From Halohasta litchfieldiae (GTDB lineage Archaea > Halobacteriota > Halobacteria > Halobacteriales > Haloferacaceae): a DNA stretch of 64,000 nucleotides. The stretch is from positions 2,356,001-2,420,000 of the forward strand of contig NZ_CP024845.1 of the NCBI RefSeq assembly GCF_002788215.1, in the 5' to 3' direction. Shown here one piece after another: positions 8,438 through 16,831 of the stretch; within the stretch, counting starts at the first letter, position 1; each line of letters starts with the position of its first letter. Made by a program: the position numbers and the translations under genes. The notes under the pieces are model-generated. The model had not been told where the DNA came from. It saw only the letters and a program-made list of their open reading frames with translations, and did not search any database.

Positions 8438-9334
8438 TCATTCAGTGCGAGCCGTACTTACAAGATAGATTCCGACCGCCAATAACACACCACCAGCGAC
8501 GAATTCTGGACCCACAGACTCACCGAGTAGCAGCGCCCCAAGCGCAGCGCCGACGACGGGCTGGGCAAAGAAGTAGACCGCAACCGTTCCGGCATCGAGT
8601 TCTTCGAGTCCCTTGTACCAGCAGTACCACGCGACAGCCGTGCTCAACACGCCGAGATAGACGACTGCGGCCACAACTGAGAGTGTGACTGGGATCGTCG
8701 ACAGCGCGACATCGGAGACGGCCAGTTCAATCGGCACGAGGAGTCCGATCAGTGGCACAGCCAGCACCGTCGAGTAGGTTGCCGTTTCGAGCGCCGAATA
8801 CCGCCGAATCAGTGGCTTACCCCAGACGGTGTAGGCGGCCCAGCCGGCACTCGCGACCACGAGCAAAAGGACACCAAAGAGGCTCCCGAGACCAATCGAC
8901 GCCAGTTCGTATTGGCCAGCGAGAACGAGCCCAGTTCCACAGACCGCAAGCCCCATGCCGGCGATATTCCGCCGCGTGAGGGCCTCGTCGAGAATTATGA
9001 CCCCAAACACGAGCGTGAAAATCGGTGTCAGGACGGTGATGAGGGCCCCTTCGCTTGCAGTGGTCAGATCCGTCCCGATGAACTGCGTCACCATCGTTAC
9101 AGCGACCCAGACACCGAGAAACCCGAATCCGGTCCAATCCTGACGCGAAAATTCTCGTGACGGGTAGACGACTCGAACCACGCCGAGAAGCGTTGCCGCA
9201 CCGAGCGCGACGCGGAGAAACGCGAGCGTCACTGGTGGTATCGCGTCGAATCCCCACTTGCTGACGATGTACATCCCGCCCCAGAGCACGGCTGCTAGGA
9301 GCGGTGCCAGTGCAACAGGTGACTGTCGACTCAT
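8438..9334 (-). CDS. EamA/DMT-family transporter
   Basis: A 298-residue integral membrane protein with about ten hydrophobic segments in two similar halves, the EamA arrangement of the drug/metabolite transporter superfamily. Each half carries the family's end pattern, e.g. F-G-V-I-I-L-D-E-A-L-T and A-L-L-L-G-E-S-V. Such proteins export or import amino acids and small metabolites. It lies 24 bp downstream of livF, so it may be read with the branched-chain transporter operon. Substrate unknown. Confidence 0.88.
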   Translation of the reverse strand: MSRQSPVALAPLLAAVLWGGMYIVSKWGFDAIPPVTLAFLRVALGAATLLGVVRVVYPSREFSRQDWTGFGFLGVWVAVTMVTQFIGTDLTTASEGALITVLTPIFTLVFGVIILDEALTRRNIAGMGLAVCGTGLVLAGQYELASIGLGSLFGVLLLVVASAGWAAYTVWGKPLIRRYSALETATYSTVLAVPLIGLLVPIELAVSDVALSTIPVTLSVVAAVVYLGVLSTAVAWYCWYKGLEELDAGTVAVYFFAQPVVGAALGALLLGESVGPEFVAGGVLLAVGIYLVSTARTE

Positions 9335-9358
9335 GAATCAAAAACGTAGCGTCGACGC

Positions 9359-10072
9359 CTACCCACCGAGATACAGCTTCGAGACTTCGGGGTTGTCGAG
9401 CAGACCACTGGCGTCATCCGCGTAGGCGACTGTCCCCTGATCCAGGACGTAGCCACGGTCGGAGATGTTCAGCCCCTTCGTGGCGTTCTGTTCGACCATG
9501 AGAATCGAGGTGTCCATCTCGTTGACTGCCTGCACGTCCGCAAATACGTCATCAGCCGTGTTCGGTGCAAGTCCGGCCGATGGCTCGTCGATCAAGAGTA
9601 CATCCGGCTCCATTACGAGTGCGCGGGCAAAGGCCAACACTTGGCGCTGGCCGCCCGAGAGCGTCTTGGCCTTGGCCGACCGCTTCTCGTCGAGCAGCGG
9701 GAACCGCTCGTAGAGTTCGTCGATCACCTCACCCAGACGGTCGTCGGTGCGAGCGACGCCACCCATACGGAGGTTCTCGTCGATGTTCAGCGAGCCAAAC
9801 ACGTTGTCGGTCTGTGGCACGAAGCCGATCCCCTCGCGGACGATCTCCTCGGGTGCCATCCCACCGATGTTTTGGCCGTGGTACTGGACGGTGCCCTCCC
9901 ACGGCGTCAGCATCCCGAAGGCGGTTTTGAGGACGGTCGACTTCCCGGCCCCGTTCGGACCGACCAGACAGACGATCTCGCCCCGGTTGAGTTGGAGTGT
10001 AAGATCATCGAGCACCTGCGCTTCGCCGTAGCCGCTGTCGACGTGGTCCAACGCAAGGACGGGGTCGCTCAT
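9359..10072 (-). CDS. livF: Branched-chain amino-acid-type ABC transporter ATPase (LivF)
   Basis: A 237-residue ABC ATPase of the LivF class. It has Walker A G-P-N-G-A-G-K-S-T at about 38-46, the signature L-S-G-G-Q-R-Q, and Walker B V-L-L-I-D-E-P-S-A-G-L-A-P. It ends with the short N-P-E-V-x-K-L-Y-L-G-G tail typical of LivF. It overlaps the livG end by 4 bp (ATG at 10072, livG stop at 10069). It powers uptake by the membrane pair encoded upstream. Confidence 0.93.
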   Translation of the reverse strand: MSDPVLALDHVDSGYGEAQVLDDLTLQLNRGEIVCLVGPNGAGKSTVLKTAFGMLTPWEGTVQYHGQNIGGMAPEEIVREGIGFVPQTDNVFGSLNIDENLRMGGVARTDDRLGEVIDELYERFPLLDEKRSAKAKTLSGGQRQVLAFARALVMEPDVLLIDEPSAGLAPNTADDVFADVQAVNEMDTSILMVEQNATKGLNISDRGYVLDQGTVAYADDASGLLDNPEVSKLYLGG

Positions 10073-10947
10073 GTGCCACCTCCGAGATACGCCTCGATAA
10101 CACGGTCGTTACTCTGGACCTCGTCTGGCTTGCCCTCCATCAGAACGCTGCCCTGATTGAGCACGACCACCGGGTCCGCGAGGCTCATCACGAACTCCAT
10201 GTCGTGTTCGATCAGGAGGAACGTCGTCCCCTGCTCGTTGAGTCGACGGATCTGCTCGGCCAGCGTGTTTCTGAGCGTCGGATTGACACCCGCGACCGGC
10301 TCGTCGAGCAGCAGAATCTCGGGTTCGGCAAGCATCGCACGCGCCAGCTCGACGAGTTTCATCTGGCCACCCGAAATGTCGGTCGCGGGCTGGGTGGCGA
10401 GATGGTCGATCTCGAACTCTTCGAGGATCCGTTGGGCGTCAGCCAGATTTGCTGATTCGGCTTCGTTGACGGTGGCCGGATCGGTAAACAGCGTGAGAAA
10501 CGACTCACCGGGCTGGTTTCGTGGTCCGATGAGCATCGCTTCGCGGACGGTCATCCCCTCCAGTTTTCGGGGCGTCTGGAACGTCCGAATCAGGCCCTGT
10601 TCGGCCACCTCGTAGGGTTCCCTGTTGGTCACGTCGGTTCCGTTGACCGTGACAGTGCCACCATCCGACTCGTAGAACCCCGAAATGAGGTTGAAGATCG
10701 TCGACTTCCCAGCCCCGTTCGGGCCGATCAGTCCGGTGATCGTGCCGCGTTCGACCTCGAAGGTCGCGTGGTCGGTGGCAACGAGGCCACCGAAGGATTT
10801 CTGTAGATCCTCGACTTCGAGGACGATTTCCGGTTCGTCGGCCTGCTCAGTGGTCGACTCGTCAGTGGTCGATCCGTCGGCTGTCGACTCGTCGACCGTC
10901 GACTGTTCGGCTGGAGATACGTCGGCTGTAGTGTCAGTATCACTCAT
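10069..10947 (-). CDS. livG: Branched-chain amino-acid-type ABC transporter ATPase (LivG)
   Basis: A 292-residue ABC ATPase of the LivG class. I start it at the ATG at 10947, overlapping the livM end by 8 bp, because the reading frame upstream of it is unrelated. Residues 5-40 are a threonine/serine/aspartate-rich linker not usual in LivG. They are followed by Walker A G-P-N-G-A-G-K-S-T, the L-I-G-P-R-N segment, signature I-S-G-G-Q-M-K, and Walker B I-L-L-L-D-E-P-V-A-G-V-N-P. It pairs with LivF. Confidence 0.93.
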   Translation of the reverse strand: MSDTDTTADVSPAEQSTVDESTADGSTTDESTTEQADEPEIVLEVEDLQKSFGGLVATDHATFEVERGTITGLIGPNGAGKSTIFNLISGFYESDGGTVTVNGTDVTNREPYEVAEQGLIRTFQTPRKLEGMTVREAMLIGPRNQPGESFLTLFTDPATVNEAESANLADAQRILEEFEIDHLATQPATDISGGQMKLVELARAMLAEPEILLLDEPVAGVNPTLRNTLAEQIRRLNEQGTTFLLIEHDMEFVMSLADPVVVLNQGSVLMEGKPDEVQSNDRVIEAYLGGGT

Positions 10948-12181
10948 TGGAGTCACCGCCAGTCTGCTGATTCGTGTGGCGCTCTGGTTTCGTCTCCGAA
11001 CCCGCGATGGCATCCGGCCAGATGAGTTCTCGCTGCGGTGGCAAGATCCCCTGCGGGCGGAACTTCATGACGAGGACGATCAACACGCCGATCATGAGCA
11101 ATCGGAGCGGCGCGGTATCGAACGGAATCCACGCGAATTCGTTGAGGAAGCGCGTTCCTTCCCGGATCGTCACCACGACGATCCCGCCGAACAGCGCCCC
11201 GCGGTTCGAGCCGCTGCCGCCGAGGATGACCGCAACCCAGACATAAAAGGTCGTAATGGGGTTGAGGTCGCCGGGGCTCACGAAGAGGTTGAGATGCGCG
11301 TAAAAGACGCCTGCCAGCGCCATGATGACGCTGCCGAGGACGAACGACTGCATCTTGAACGAGTAGGTGTTTTTCCCAAGCGCTCTGGCGAGATCCTCGT
11401 CGGACCGGATCGTTCGCAGCACACGGCCCCACGGAGAGCGGTGGGCCCGGCGCAAGACGAGGTAGCTGGCCCCCACGAAGATCGTCGCAAGGGAGATGTT
11501 GAGCAGCATCTGGTAGAACGGAGAATCGAGCACGATCAGCGACCCCGACAGAATGACGACATCGAGTCCCGGTATGATACCGAAGAGCCCCGGAATACTG
11601 AATCCGATTCTCGGAACCGCGATCTCGATCACCGGCATCGCCTCGGGGAACGTCGACAGAATCGGCCAGTTCTCGAAGAACCGTGGGATGCCACGCACAC
11701 CGCCACTGCCGTTGGTCCACTGGCGCTCGTTGAGCACCAAGAGACGAACGACCTCGGCCAGTCCCAGCGACGCAATCGCGAGGTAGTCGGCCCGCAGTCG
11801 GAGTGTCGGTATACCGATCAACACCGCCATCACGGCTGCAACCGACAGGGCGACCACGAGCCCCAAGATCGGATCGAAGCCGCCGAGGATCGGCGACGAA
11901 TCCGACGTCATCAGCGCAGCCCCGTAGGCACCGATGCCGAAGAAGGCGGCCACGCTGAAATTGATCAGGCCGCTAAAGCCCCACTGGGAGTTGAGTCCCA
12001 GCGACATGAGGGCGTACATCCCGGCCAGCCCGACGAGGAACAGGAAGTACGTCGGGTTGAGACCGCCAGTGACGAGGCCAACGAGCAGGACAGCCGCGAA
12101 CAGGGCGATACTCCCGGAGACGCCCTGCTCGGCTCGCGTGAGATCGCTCCAGTAGTCGACCGCATCTTCACGGAGCGACAT
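10940..12181 (-). CDS. livM: Branched-chain amino-acid-type ABC permease (LivM)
   Basis: A 413-residue permease with about ten membrane segments. The second half carries the LivM motif region with G-R-V-L-R-T-I-R-S-D-E-D-L-A and later W-V-A-V-I-L-G-G-S-G-S-N-R-G. The start at 12181 shares one base with the livH stop region, and its end overlaps livG. It forms the transmembrane channel together with LivH. Confidence 0.93.
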   Translation of the reverse strand: MSLREDAVDYWSDLTRAEQGVSGSIALFAAVLLVGLVTGGLNPTYFLFLVGLAGMYALMSLGLNSQWGFSGLINFSVAAFFGIGAYGAALMTSDSSPILGGFDPILGLVVALSVAAVMAVLIGIPTLRLRADYLAIASLGLAEVVRLLVLNERQWTNGSGGVRGIPRFFENWPILSTFPEAMPVIEIAVPRIGFSIPGLFGIIPGLDVVILSGSLIVLDSPFYQMLLNISLATIFVGASYLVLRRAHRSPWGRVLRTIRSDEDLARALGKNTYSFKMQSFVLGSVIMALAGVFYAHLNLFVSPGDLNPITTFYVWVAVILGGSGSNRGALFGGIVVVTIREGTRFLNEFAWIPFDTAPLRLLMIGVLIVLVMKFRPQGILPPQRELIWPDAIAGSETKPERHTNQQTGGDSNE

Positions 12182-13092
12182 CAGGTCGCCTCCCCTGCGA
12201 TACCGGTTGGACGCACGAGCAGGACGACCACCATGATCACGAAGGCGATGGCGTTCGCGTACTCGATACCAATCGGGATACCGACCATTTCCAGAACTGG
12301 CGTGAGTTGACTAATCATACCTATCAAAAAGCCGCCGAGCATCGCCCCGTAGATCGAGCCGATGCCGCCGAGGATGACTGCCGCGAAGATCAGCAACAGC
12401 AAATTGAACCCCATTCGCGGTGCGAGCTGGTTGAACAGCCCGAGGAAGACCCCACCAGCGCCGGCGAGTCCGGCCCCGATCACCCACGTCACGAGCGTGA
12501 TGCGTTTGGTTCGAATGCCGCTGATACGGGCGAGATCCGGGTTGTCGGCCATCGCGCGCATTTTTCGCCCCAAATCAGTGTACTGCAACAGGACGTGGAG
12601 TCCACCGACGAGGATGGCCGCCGAAATCACGATGGCGACATCGTGTTGGGTGACCCGAATCCCGTACGGAACCAGCCACTCTATCGGTCGAAGCGCCACG
12701 ATATCGAACCGCGTAAAGTCGGCTCCGAAGCCGATCTGGATAACGCTGCGATAGATGAACGCAATGCCAATCGACGTAATGAGGAGGCCAATCGAGCCGA
12801 TATCGAGGGACTCGTAGACGACCTTCTCAGTAACGACGGCGACGACCGCTGCCATTGCGGCTCCGACGAGCAGCGCTACAAAAAAGCCGTACGGGAGTCC
12901 TAACACCGAGCCACCGAGTCCGCCAACCGCGCCGAACGTCACCAGTGCCGAGTACGCCCCGACCGTCATCGTATCGCCGTGTGCGAAGTTCGCGAAGTTC
13001 GCAATGCTGTAGATCAACGACAGCCCGATACTCCCGAGGACGAGGATGCTGCTGAAGATCAGCCCGTTTGCGACGAGTTCGAGGACGGACAT
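12181..13092 (-). CDS. livH: Branched-chain amino-acid-type ABC permease (LivH)
   Basis: A 303-residue permease with about eight membrane segments. Family hallmarks are the N-terminal L-S-L-I-Y-S-I-A-N-F-A-N-F-A-H-G-D region, G-R-K-M-R-A-M-A-D-N-P-D-L-A and the later A-V-I-L-G-G-I-G-S-I-Y-G-A-M-L-G-G. It begins 7 bp downstream of the binding-protein gene, so all five liv genes form one minus-strand operon. Confidence 0.94.
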   Translation of the reverse strand: MSVLELVANGLIFSSILVLGSIGLSLIYSIANFANFAHGDTMTVGAYSALVTFGAVGGLGGSVLGLPYGFFVALLVGAAMAAVVAVVTEKVVYESLDIGSIGLLITSIGIAFIYRSVIQIGFGADFTRFDIVALRPIEWLVPYGIRVTQHDVAIVISAAILVGGLHVLLQYTDLGRKMRAMADNPDLARISGIRTKRITLVTWVIGAGLAGAGGVFLGLFNQLAPRMGFNLLLLIFAAVILGGIGSIYGAMLGGFLIGMISQLTPVLEMVGIPIGIEYANAIAFVIMVVVLLVRPTGIAGEAT

Positions 13093-13099
13093 TATTTGA

Positions 13100-14374
13100 C
13101 TACCCCTCGATGAAGCCAGCGTCGACGTATTCGTGGTCTTCGACGGTCACGATCTGGAGGAAGCCAACCGGATCGCCGTTCTCGTCGAAGTCGATGGGGC
13201 CACTGACGCCCTGGTAGTCGACATCCGAGGCGCTACCACCCTCGGCAAGGATCGCGTGGGCGTCTTCGTAGGTCGACACCTGCTCGCCCGACGGTCGTGA
13301 CACCTCTCGAACCGTCTCTTGGAGTGCCGACCCACTGAAATCGTCGGCCGCCTGGATCGCCAGTGCGGCGTTGATCACGCAGTCGTAGGCGTAGGCCGAC
13401 CAGGAGGTCGGCTCCTCGCCGTACTCCTCTTCGAACGCTGTTGCGAATTCTTGGTAGTTCTCCTGCTCGATTGGGGCCGAGGGTAGCGTGATCTTCATCC
13501 CCTCCATGCTCCCTTCCGGCGTTCCTTCGAGCACACCGCTGCCCTGGGCGGAGTCGGCACCGTAGAACTGGGCTTCGTAGCCGCTCGAAAAGGCTTCGTT
13601 GACCATCGTGGTGAACTCCGCCTGGTAGGTGATAAACAGCCACGCATCCGCTCCCGAGTTGTTCATCTCCGACATCACGCTTGAATAGGAGGACTGTTCT
13701 TGATCGTGGGCGCTGTTGTAGGCGACCTCGCCGTCCCACGCGTCGACAAACGCGTCGGTCAGGCTCTGTCCGAACTCGTTGTTGACGTAGGTGACCGCCA
13801 CGCTGTCGTAGCCATCGTCCGCGATAATGTTGGCCAACGCGAGTGACTGTGCTCGCCCAGTTGGCGACATCCGGAGCAGTCCCGGGAAATCAGTGAGGCC
13901 CAATCCAGTCGAGTTCTGACTCAGTTGGACGACATCGGTCTCTTGGACCACGCTTTCGTAGATCGCAACCGAGACACCGGAGCCAACTGCGCCGATGAGA
14001 AACGGCACGGAGTCTTGGTTGACGAGCTTCTGGGCTGCGGAGATGCCGCCCTGATTTTCGCTGCCCGAGTCCTCGACAATAATATCGAGCTCTTGGTCGT
14101 TGATTCCCAGTTCGTTCACACGCCCAAGGGCGAGGTCTTTGCCGCGCTGATTGCGCTCACCGAACGCCGACAGCGAGCCAGTCAGTGAGTCGACCATCCC
14201 GATGGAGTAGGCCCCCTCGCCACTGTCGCCGCCGTCGCCACCATCTCCACCGTCGCCGCCGTCGCCGCCATCGTCTGATGTGCTGATACAGCCTGCAAAC
14301 GCCGTGATGCCAGCCACACCAGAGGTTTTGATGAGATTTCGCCGATTTAGGTTCCGTTTGATATCATCTACCAT
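13100..14374 (-). CDS. ABC transporter solute-binding lipoprotein (LivK-type)
   Basis: A 424-residue periplasmic-binding-protein type I fold. I choose ATG 14374: the mature N-terminus then has a twin-arginine signal (N-R-R-N-L-I-K) and a lipobox ending A-F-A-G-C. After the cysteine comes a glycine/aspartate-rich linker with repeated G-G-D-G units. The ligand-binding part includes G-A-V-G-S-G-V-S and later N-E-F-G-Q-S-L. The protein would be Tat-exported and lipid-anchored outside the membrane, delivering an amino acid or small amide to LivHM-FG. The true ligand is not readable. Confidence 0.92.
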   Translation of the reverse strand: MVDDIKRNLNRRNLIKTSGVAGITAFAGCISTSDDGGDGGDGGDGGDGGDSGEGAYSIGMVDSLTGSLSAFGERNQRGKDLALGRVNELGINDQELDIIVEDSGSENQGGISAAQKLVNQDSVPFLIGAVGSGVSVAIYESVVQETDVVQLSQNSTGLGLTDFPGLLRMSPTGRAQSLALANIIADDGYDSVAVTYVNNEFGQSLTDAFVDAWDGEVAYNSAHDQEQSSYSSVMSEMNNSGADAWLFITYQAEFTTMVNEAFSSGYEAQFYGADSAQGSGVLEGTPEGSMEGMKITLPSAPIEQENYQEFATAFEEEYGEEPTSWSAYAYDCVINAALAIQAADDFSGSALQETVREVSRPSGEQVSTYEDAHAILAEGGSASDVDYQGVSGPIDFDENGDPVGFLQIVTVEDHEYVDAGFIEG

Positions 14375-14517
14375 GGTATTTCTGAATAGTACTATCTGTA
14401 TCAACAGTCACCCTCCCATGGTCGGTCGGCTGCTGAGAGTTGTTCGTTTCAGACATCAAATGTCAGTATAGTATGGTAGGGTCGGTATTGAGGCCTGATA
14501 GCTACAATAGACCATTC

Positions 14518-15357
14518 ATGATCCCACCGATTGCCAACAATTTCGTTGCCGGAGAGGATCCGTCGACGGCCATCGAGCACGTCACATCGTGCAACAGCGA
14601 TGGCGTCGACGGCATTCTCAACCTGTTGGGCGAACATTACAGCAAGCGGCCACCGGCTGACGCCGATACGCAGGCCTACATCGACCTCATTGCCGCGCTT
14701 GCTGCGGCCGACGTTGGGGGCTGTGTCTCGGTCAAACCCTCACAGATCGGCCTCGATGTCGGTGTCGACGTCTTCGAGGAGAACCTCGCGTCGATTGTCG
14801 AAGCTGGCCAACAACACGACCGGTTCGTCTGGATCGATATGGAAGACCACACGACGACCGACGTGACACTCGATGCCTTCGAGACTCACGCCATCGGGAC
14901 TGACGGCGATGTCGGGCTCTGCGTCCAGGCGAATCTCAAGCGCACGCGTGAGGATATCGAACGGCTTGCGGAACTGCCGGGGAAAATCCGCTTTGTCAAG
15001 GGGGCCTACGATGAGCCCGCCGAGATCGCACACAAAAGCAAGGAGGCAGTAAACACGGCCTACAAGGAGCTCCTCGAGTTCGCGTTCCGAGAGTTCGACG
15101 ATGGGATCGCAGTCGGCAGTCACGATCCAGCCATGATCGACCATGCGGCCGAGCTCCATGCGGAGTACGGCACCGACTACGAGGTCCAGATGCTGATGGG
15201 GGTCCGAGAGGCCGCCCAGCGAGAGCTCGCAGCCGACGGGGTGCCGACCTACCAGTACATCCCGTACGGCGACAAATGGATGTCGTACTTCTACCGTCGA
15301 CTCCGCGAACGGAAGGAAAACGCGTTGTTCGCATTCAGAGCTATCGTCGGCAAGTAA
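14518..15357 (+). CDS. Proline dehydrogenase
   Basis: A 279-residue flavoprotein of the PRODH family, starting at the ATG at 14518 (M-I-P-P-I-A-N-N-F-V). Core motifs include S-V-K-P-S-Q-I-G-L, V-W-I-D-M-E-D-H, the R-F-V-K-G-A-Y segment, G-S-H-D-P and the C-terminal Y-I-P-Y-G-D-K-W with Y-F-Y-R-R-L-x-E-R. The last is the substrate-binding arginine motif. It oxidises proline to pyrroline-5-carboxylate. The gene is divergent from the liv-type operon, suggesting linked uptake and use of an amino acid. Confidence 0.94.
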   Translation: MIPPIANNFVAGEDPSTAIEHVTSCNSDGVDGILNLLGEHYSKRPPADADTQAYIDLIAALAAADVGGCVSVKPSQIGLDVGVDVFEENLASIVEAGQQHDRFVWIDMEDHTTTDVTLDAFETHAIGTDGDVGLCVQANLKRTREDIERLAELPGKIRFVKGAYDEPAEIAHKSKEAVNTAYKELLEFAFREFDDGIAVGSHDPAMIDHAAELHAEYGTDYEVQMLMGVREAAQRELAADGVPTYQYIPYGDKWMSYFYRRLRERKENALFAFRAIVGK

Positions 15358-15358
15358 C

Positions 15359-15600
15359 TCAGTTCGTCTCCTGTGGATTGAGCAGTTTCGCCTCGGCTTT
15401 GCGGAGGTGTTCTAACAGTGTGGTTTTCGAGACGCCGCTCAACTCAGCAAGCTCCCGGGTCGACGTGCCGCGAGGCCACTCGTAATACCCCTCCTTCCGT
15501 GCGAGGTCGAACACCTCTCGCTGGGTGGGTGTGAGCGAATCGAGTCGACGCTGGCGCTCAGGCTGGCGAATATCTCCGGCCGCAGTAATCCGCTTGACTT
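15359..15600 (-). pseudogene. C-terminal fragment of a Bat-type HTH regulator
   Basis: About 80 residues remain of a bacterio-opsin-activator-type HTH protein: L-T-P-T-Q-R-E-V-F-D-L-A, then Y-Y-E-W-P-R-G-T-S-T-R-E-L-A and V-S-K-T-T-L-L-E-H-L-R-K-A-E. That is the complete HTH_10 output domain and stop. The reading frame runs into the left inverted repeat of the IS5-type element at 15601 and the sensor part is absent beyond the other IS end. Confidence 0.85.
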
Positions 15601-15686
15601 GGCTTTGTTGAAATCCTATTGAACTAACACTTTTAGCAGTGACACAGCTGCTACGTAGATGTGGGAATTGGCTGTTTCTTGAGCGA

Positions 15687-15860
15687 TTACTCACTTACAA
15701 CCCGTTTTTTATAGACTAGATATGCTAATGGAAGCATTAGAACATAGATGACGGTAGTCATGGCTAAAAATAGCTCACTAGAATCTACTGCTAAACTGTA
15801 GAATAGACCGAGTCCAACGAGACCATATGCTACAGCAAGTGTCCAAATTACTTTTGACAT
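15687..15860 (-). CDS. Small two-segment membrane protein inside IS
   Basis: A 57-residue protein starting M-S-K-V-I-W-T-L with two hydrophobic stretches, about residues 4-22 and 27-49, and a basic end (Y-K-K-R-V-V-S-E). It lies between the left inverted repeat and the transposase stop, a space where simple IS5 elements carry no gene. Codon use is AT-rich. It may be a passenger gene or a relic captured by nested insertion. Function unknown; a start further upstream at 15953 would overlap the transposase end. Confidence 0.45.
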   Translation of the reverse strand: MSKVIWTLAVAYGLVGLGLFYSLAVDSSELFLAMTTVIYVLMLPLAYLVYKKRVVSE

Positions 15861-15919
15861 ACATAATGGGTTAATGCCTGATGAGATAACGATTGTGGGA
15901 CCTTTGCTCTGTACTGATC

Positions 15920-16741
15920 TTAGAGGGCTCGGTCGATATTGTGGACAAGACATCTAAGAACGAGTTCACGGAACTGTTTCCACCATTGTCGGGAGCGAAC
16001 GAAGGCACCGTACTTTCGTTTGAGCGTTGAGTTGACCGTCTCTGATTGACTTCTCTGTCCGTAGAGATCAGCGTCTAAGCGTGCGTTCCATGCCTTGTGG
16101 AGAGATGTGAACTCACGATGCTTAATCAGTGGCCGAACCTCGTGGTGACGGGCAAGTCGTCTGATCTTCTGGTCGTCGTAGCCTTTGTCACCGAGCAGAA
16201 TGTCGATGGTCTCGGGGTTGCGTTTGACCAACGATGGAGCGATCTGACTATCGTGTTTTCGTGTCGTCGTCACGTGCAGATCGAGAATTGCGTTCACTTT
16301 CGTATCTACCAACAGCGTCACTTTGAGCTGCTGAATCGTGAGTTCAGCCCGTTTCGTGTAATGTTTTGAGGCGTGACTGCGGTCGAACCCTGACGCATCA
16401 ACTCCAACGATTCCACTCGTCGGAAGTAGCGTCGCTGAGAGAGTCAATACAACACGCCATACAGCCATATCAAGCCGATTGAACGCCTTACAGAGCGTTG
16501 ATGGCGTAGGTAGTTCAGTTAATCCAAGAGCTTGACGAATGCGTGGCATCTCGATCAGTTCGTCAAGCAGACCACGATAGGTCGTGTTCTTCCGAACTTT
16601 GAGACACAGTAGAACAACGTGCTGCGGGAGTGTATAGCGGTGTTTAGAAAACTTCGAGGAGTATCGAGAGACTGCTCGGCGTGCTAGGTGGATCGCCTTC
16701 TCAGTAAAACGGAGAATCTGCGACTTCGGGAGGGTCTTCAT
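15920..16741 (-). CDS. IS5-family DDE transposase
   Basis: A 273-residue transposase. The DDE acids are seen in G-V-D-A-S-G-F-D, L-L-G-D-K-G-Y-D-D and S-E-T-V-N-S-T-L-K-R-K-Y-G, the last being the usual E-containing N3/C1-type motif of IS5 relatives. The N-terminal part is basic and helix-rich for end binding. It is full length, so probably active. It catalyses cut-and-paste movement of the surrounding element. Confidence 0.92.
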   Translation of the reverse strand: MKTLPKSQILRFTEKAIHLARRAVSRYSSKFSKHRYTLPQHVVLLCLKVRKNTTYRGLLDELIEMPRIRQALGLTELPTPSTLCKAFNRLDMAVWRVVLTLSATLLPTSGIVGVDASGFDRSHASKHYTKRAELTIQQLKVTLLVDTKVNAILDLHVTTTRKHDSQIAPSLVKRNPETIDILLGDKGYDDQKIRRLARHHEVRPLIKHREFTSLHKAWNARLDADLYGQRSQSETVNSTLKRKYGAFVRSRQWWKQFRELVLRCLVHNIDRAL

Positions 16742-16831
16742 CTCATGGAATTACACGACAAACATGTAAATCTTCAAGGATTTCAACAGAGCCAACGCTA
16801 TCTATTTGCCGTCCATAATAAAATAAATAGG

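Larger units (their letters stand above)
15601..16793. mobile_element. IS5-type insertion sequence
   Basis: The element is bounded by 17-bp inverted repeats: GGCTTTGTTGAAATCCT at 15601-15617 and its complement with one mismatch at 16777-16793. It carries the transposase at 15920-16741 and a small membrane-protein ORF. No matching target duplication is seen (flanks GACTT and AACGC). The two flanks hold parts of different genes, so the site has probably been rearranged since insertion. Confidence 0.85.

Noticed and set aside
10685-12310. 541-codon open frame on the plus strand over livG/livM
   Set aside because: Antisense shadow of two ABC transporter genes with clear motifs; composition is rich in H, R and Q, as shadows are.
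14216-14275. Repeated GCCGCCGTCG-type triplets, possible CRISPR or satellite
   Set aside because: They encode the glycine/aspartate linker of the binding lipoprotein. No spaced direct repeats of CRISPR type occur anywhere in the window.
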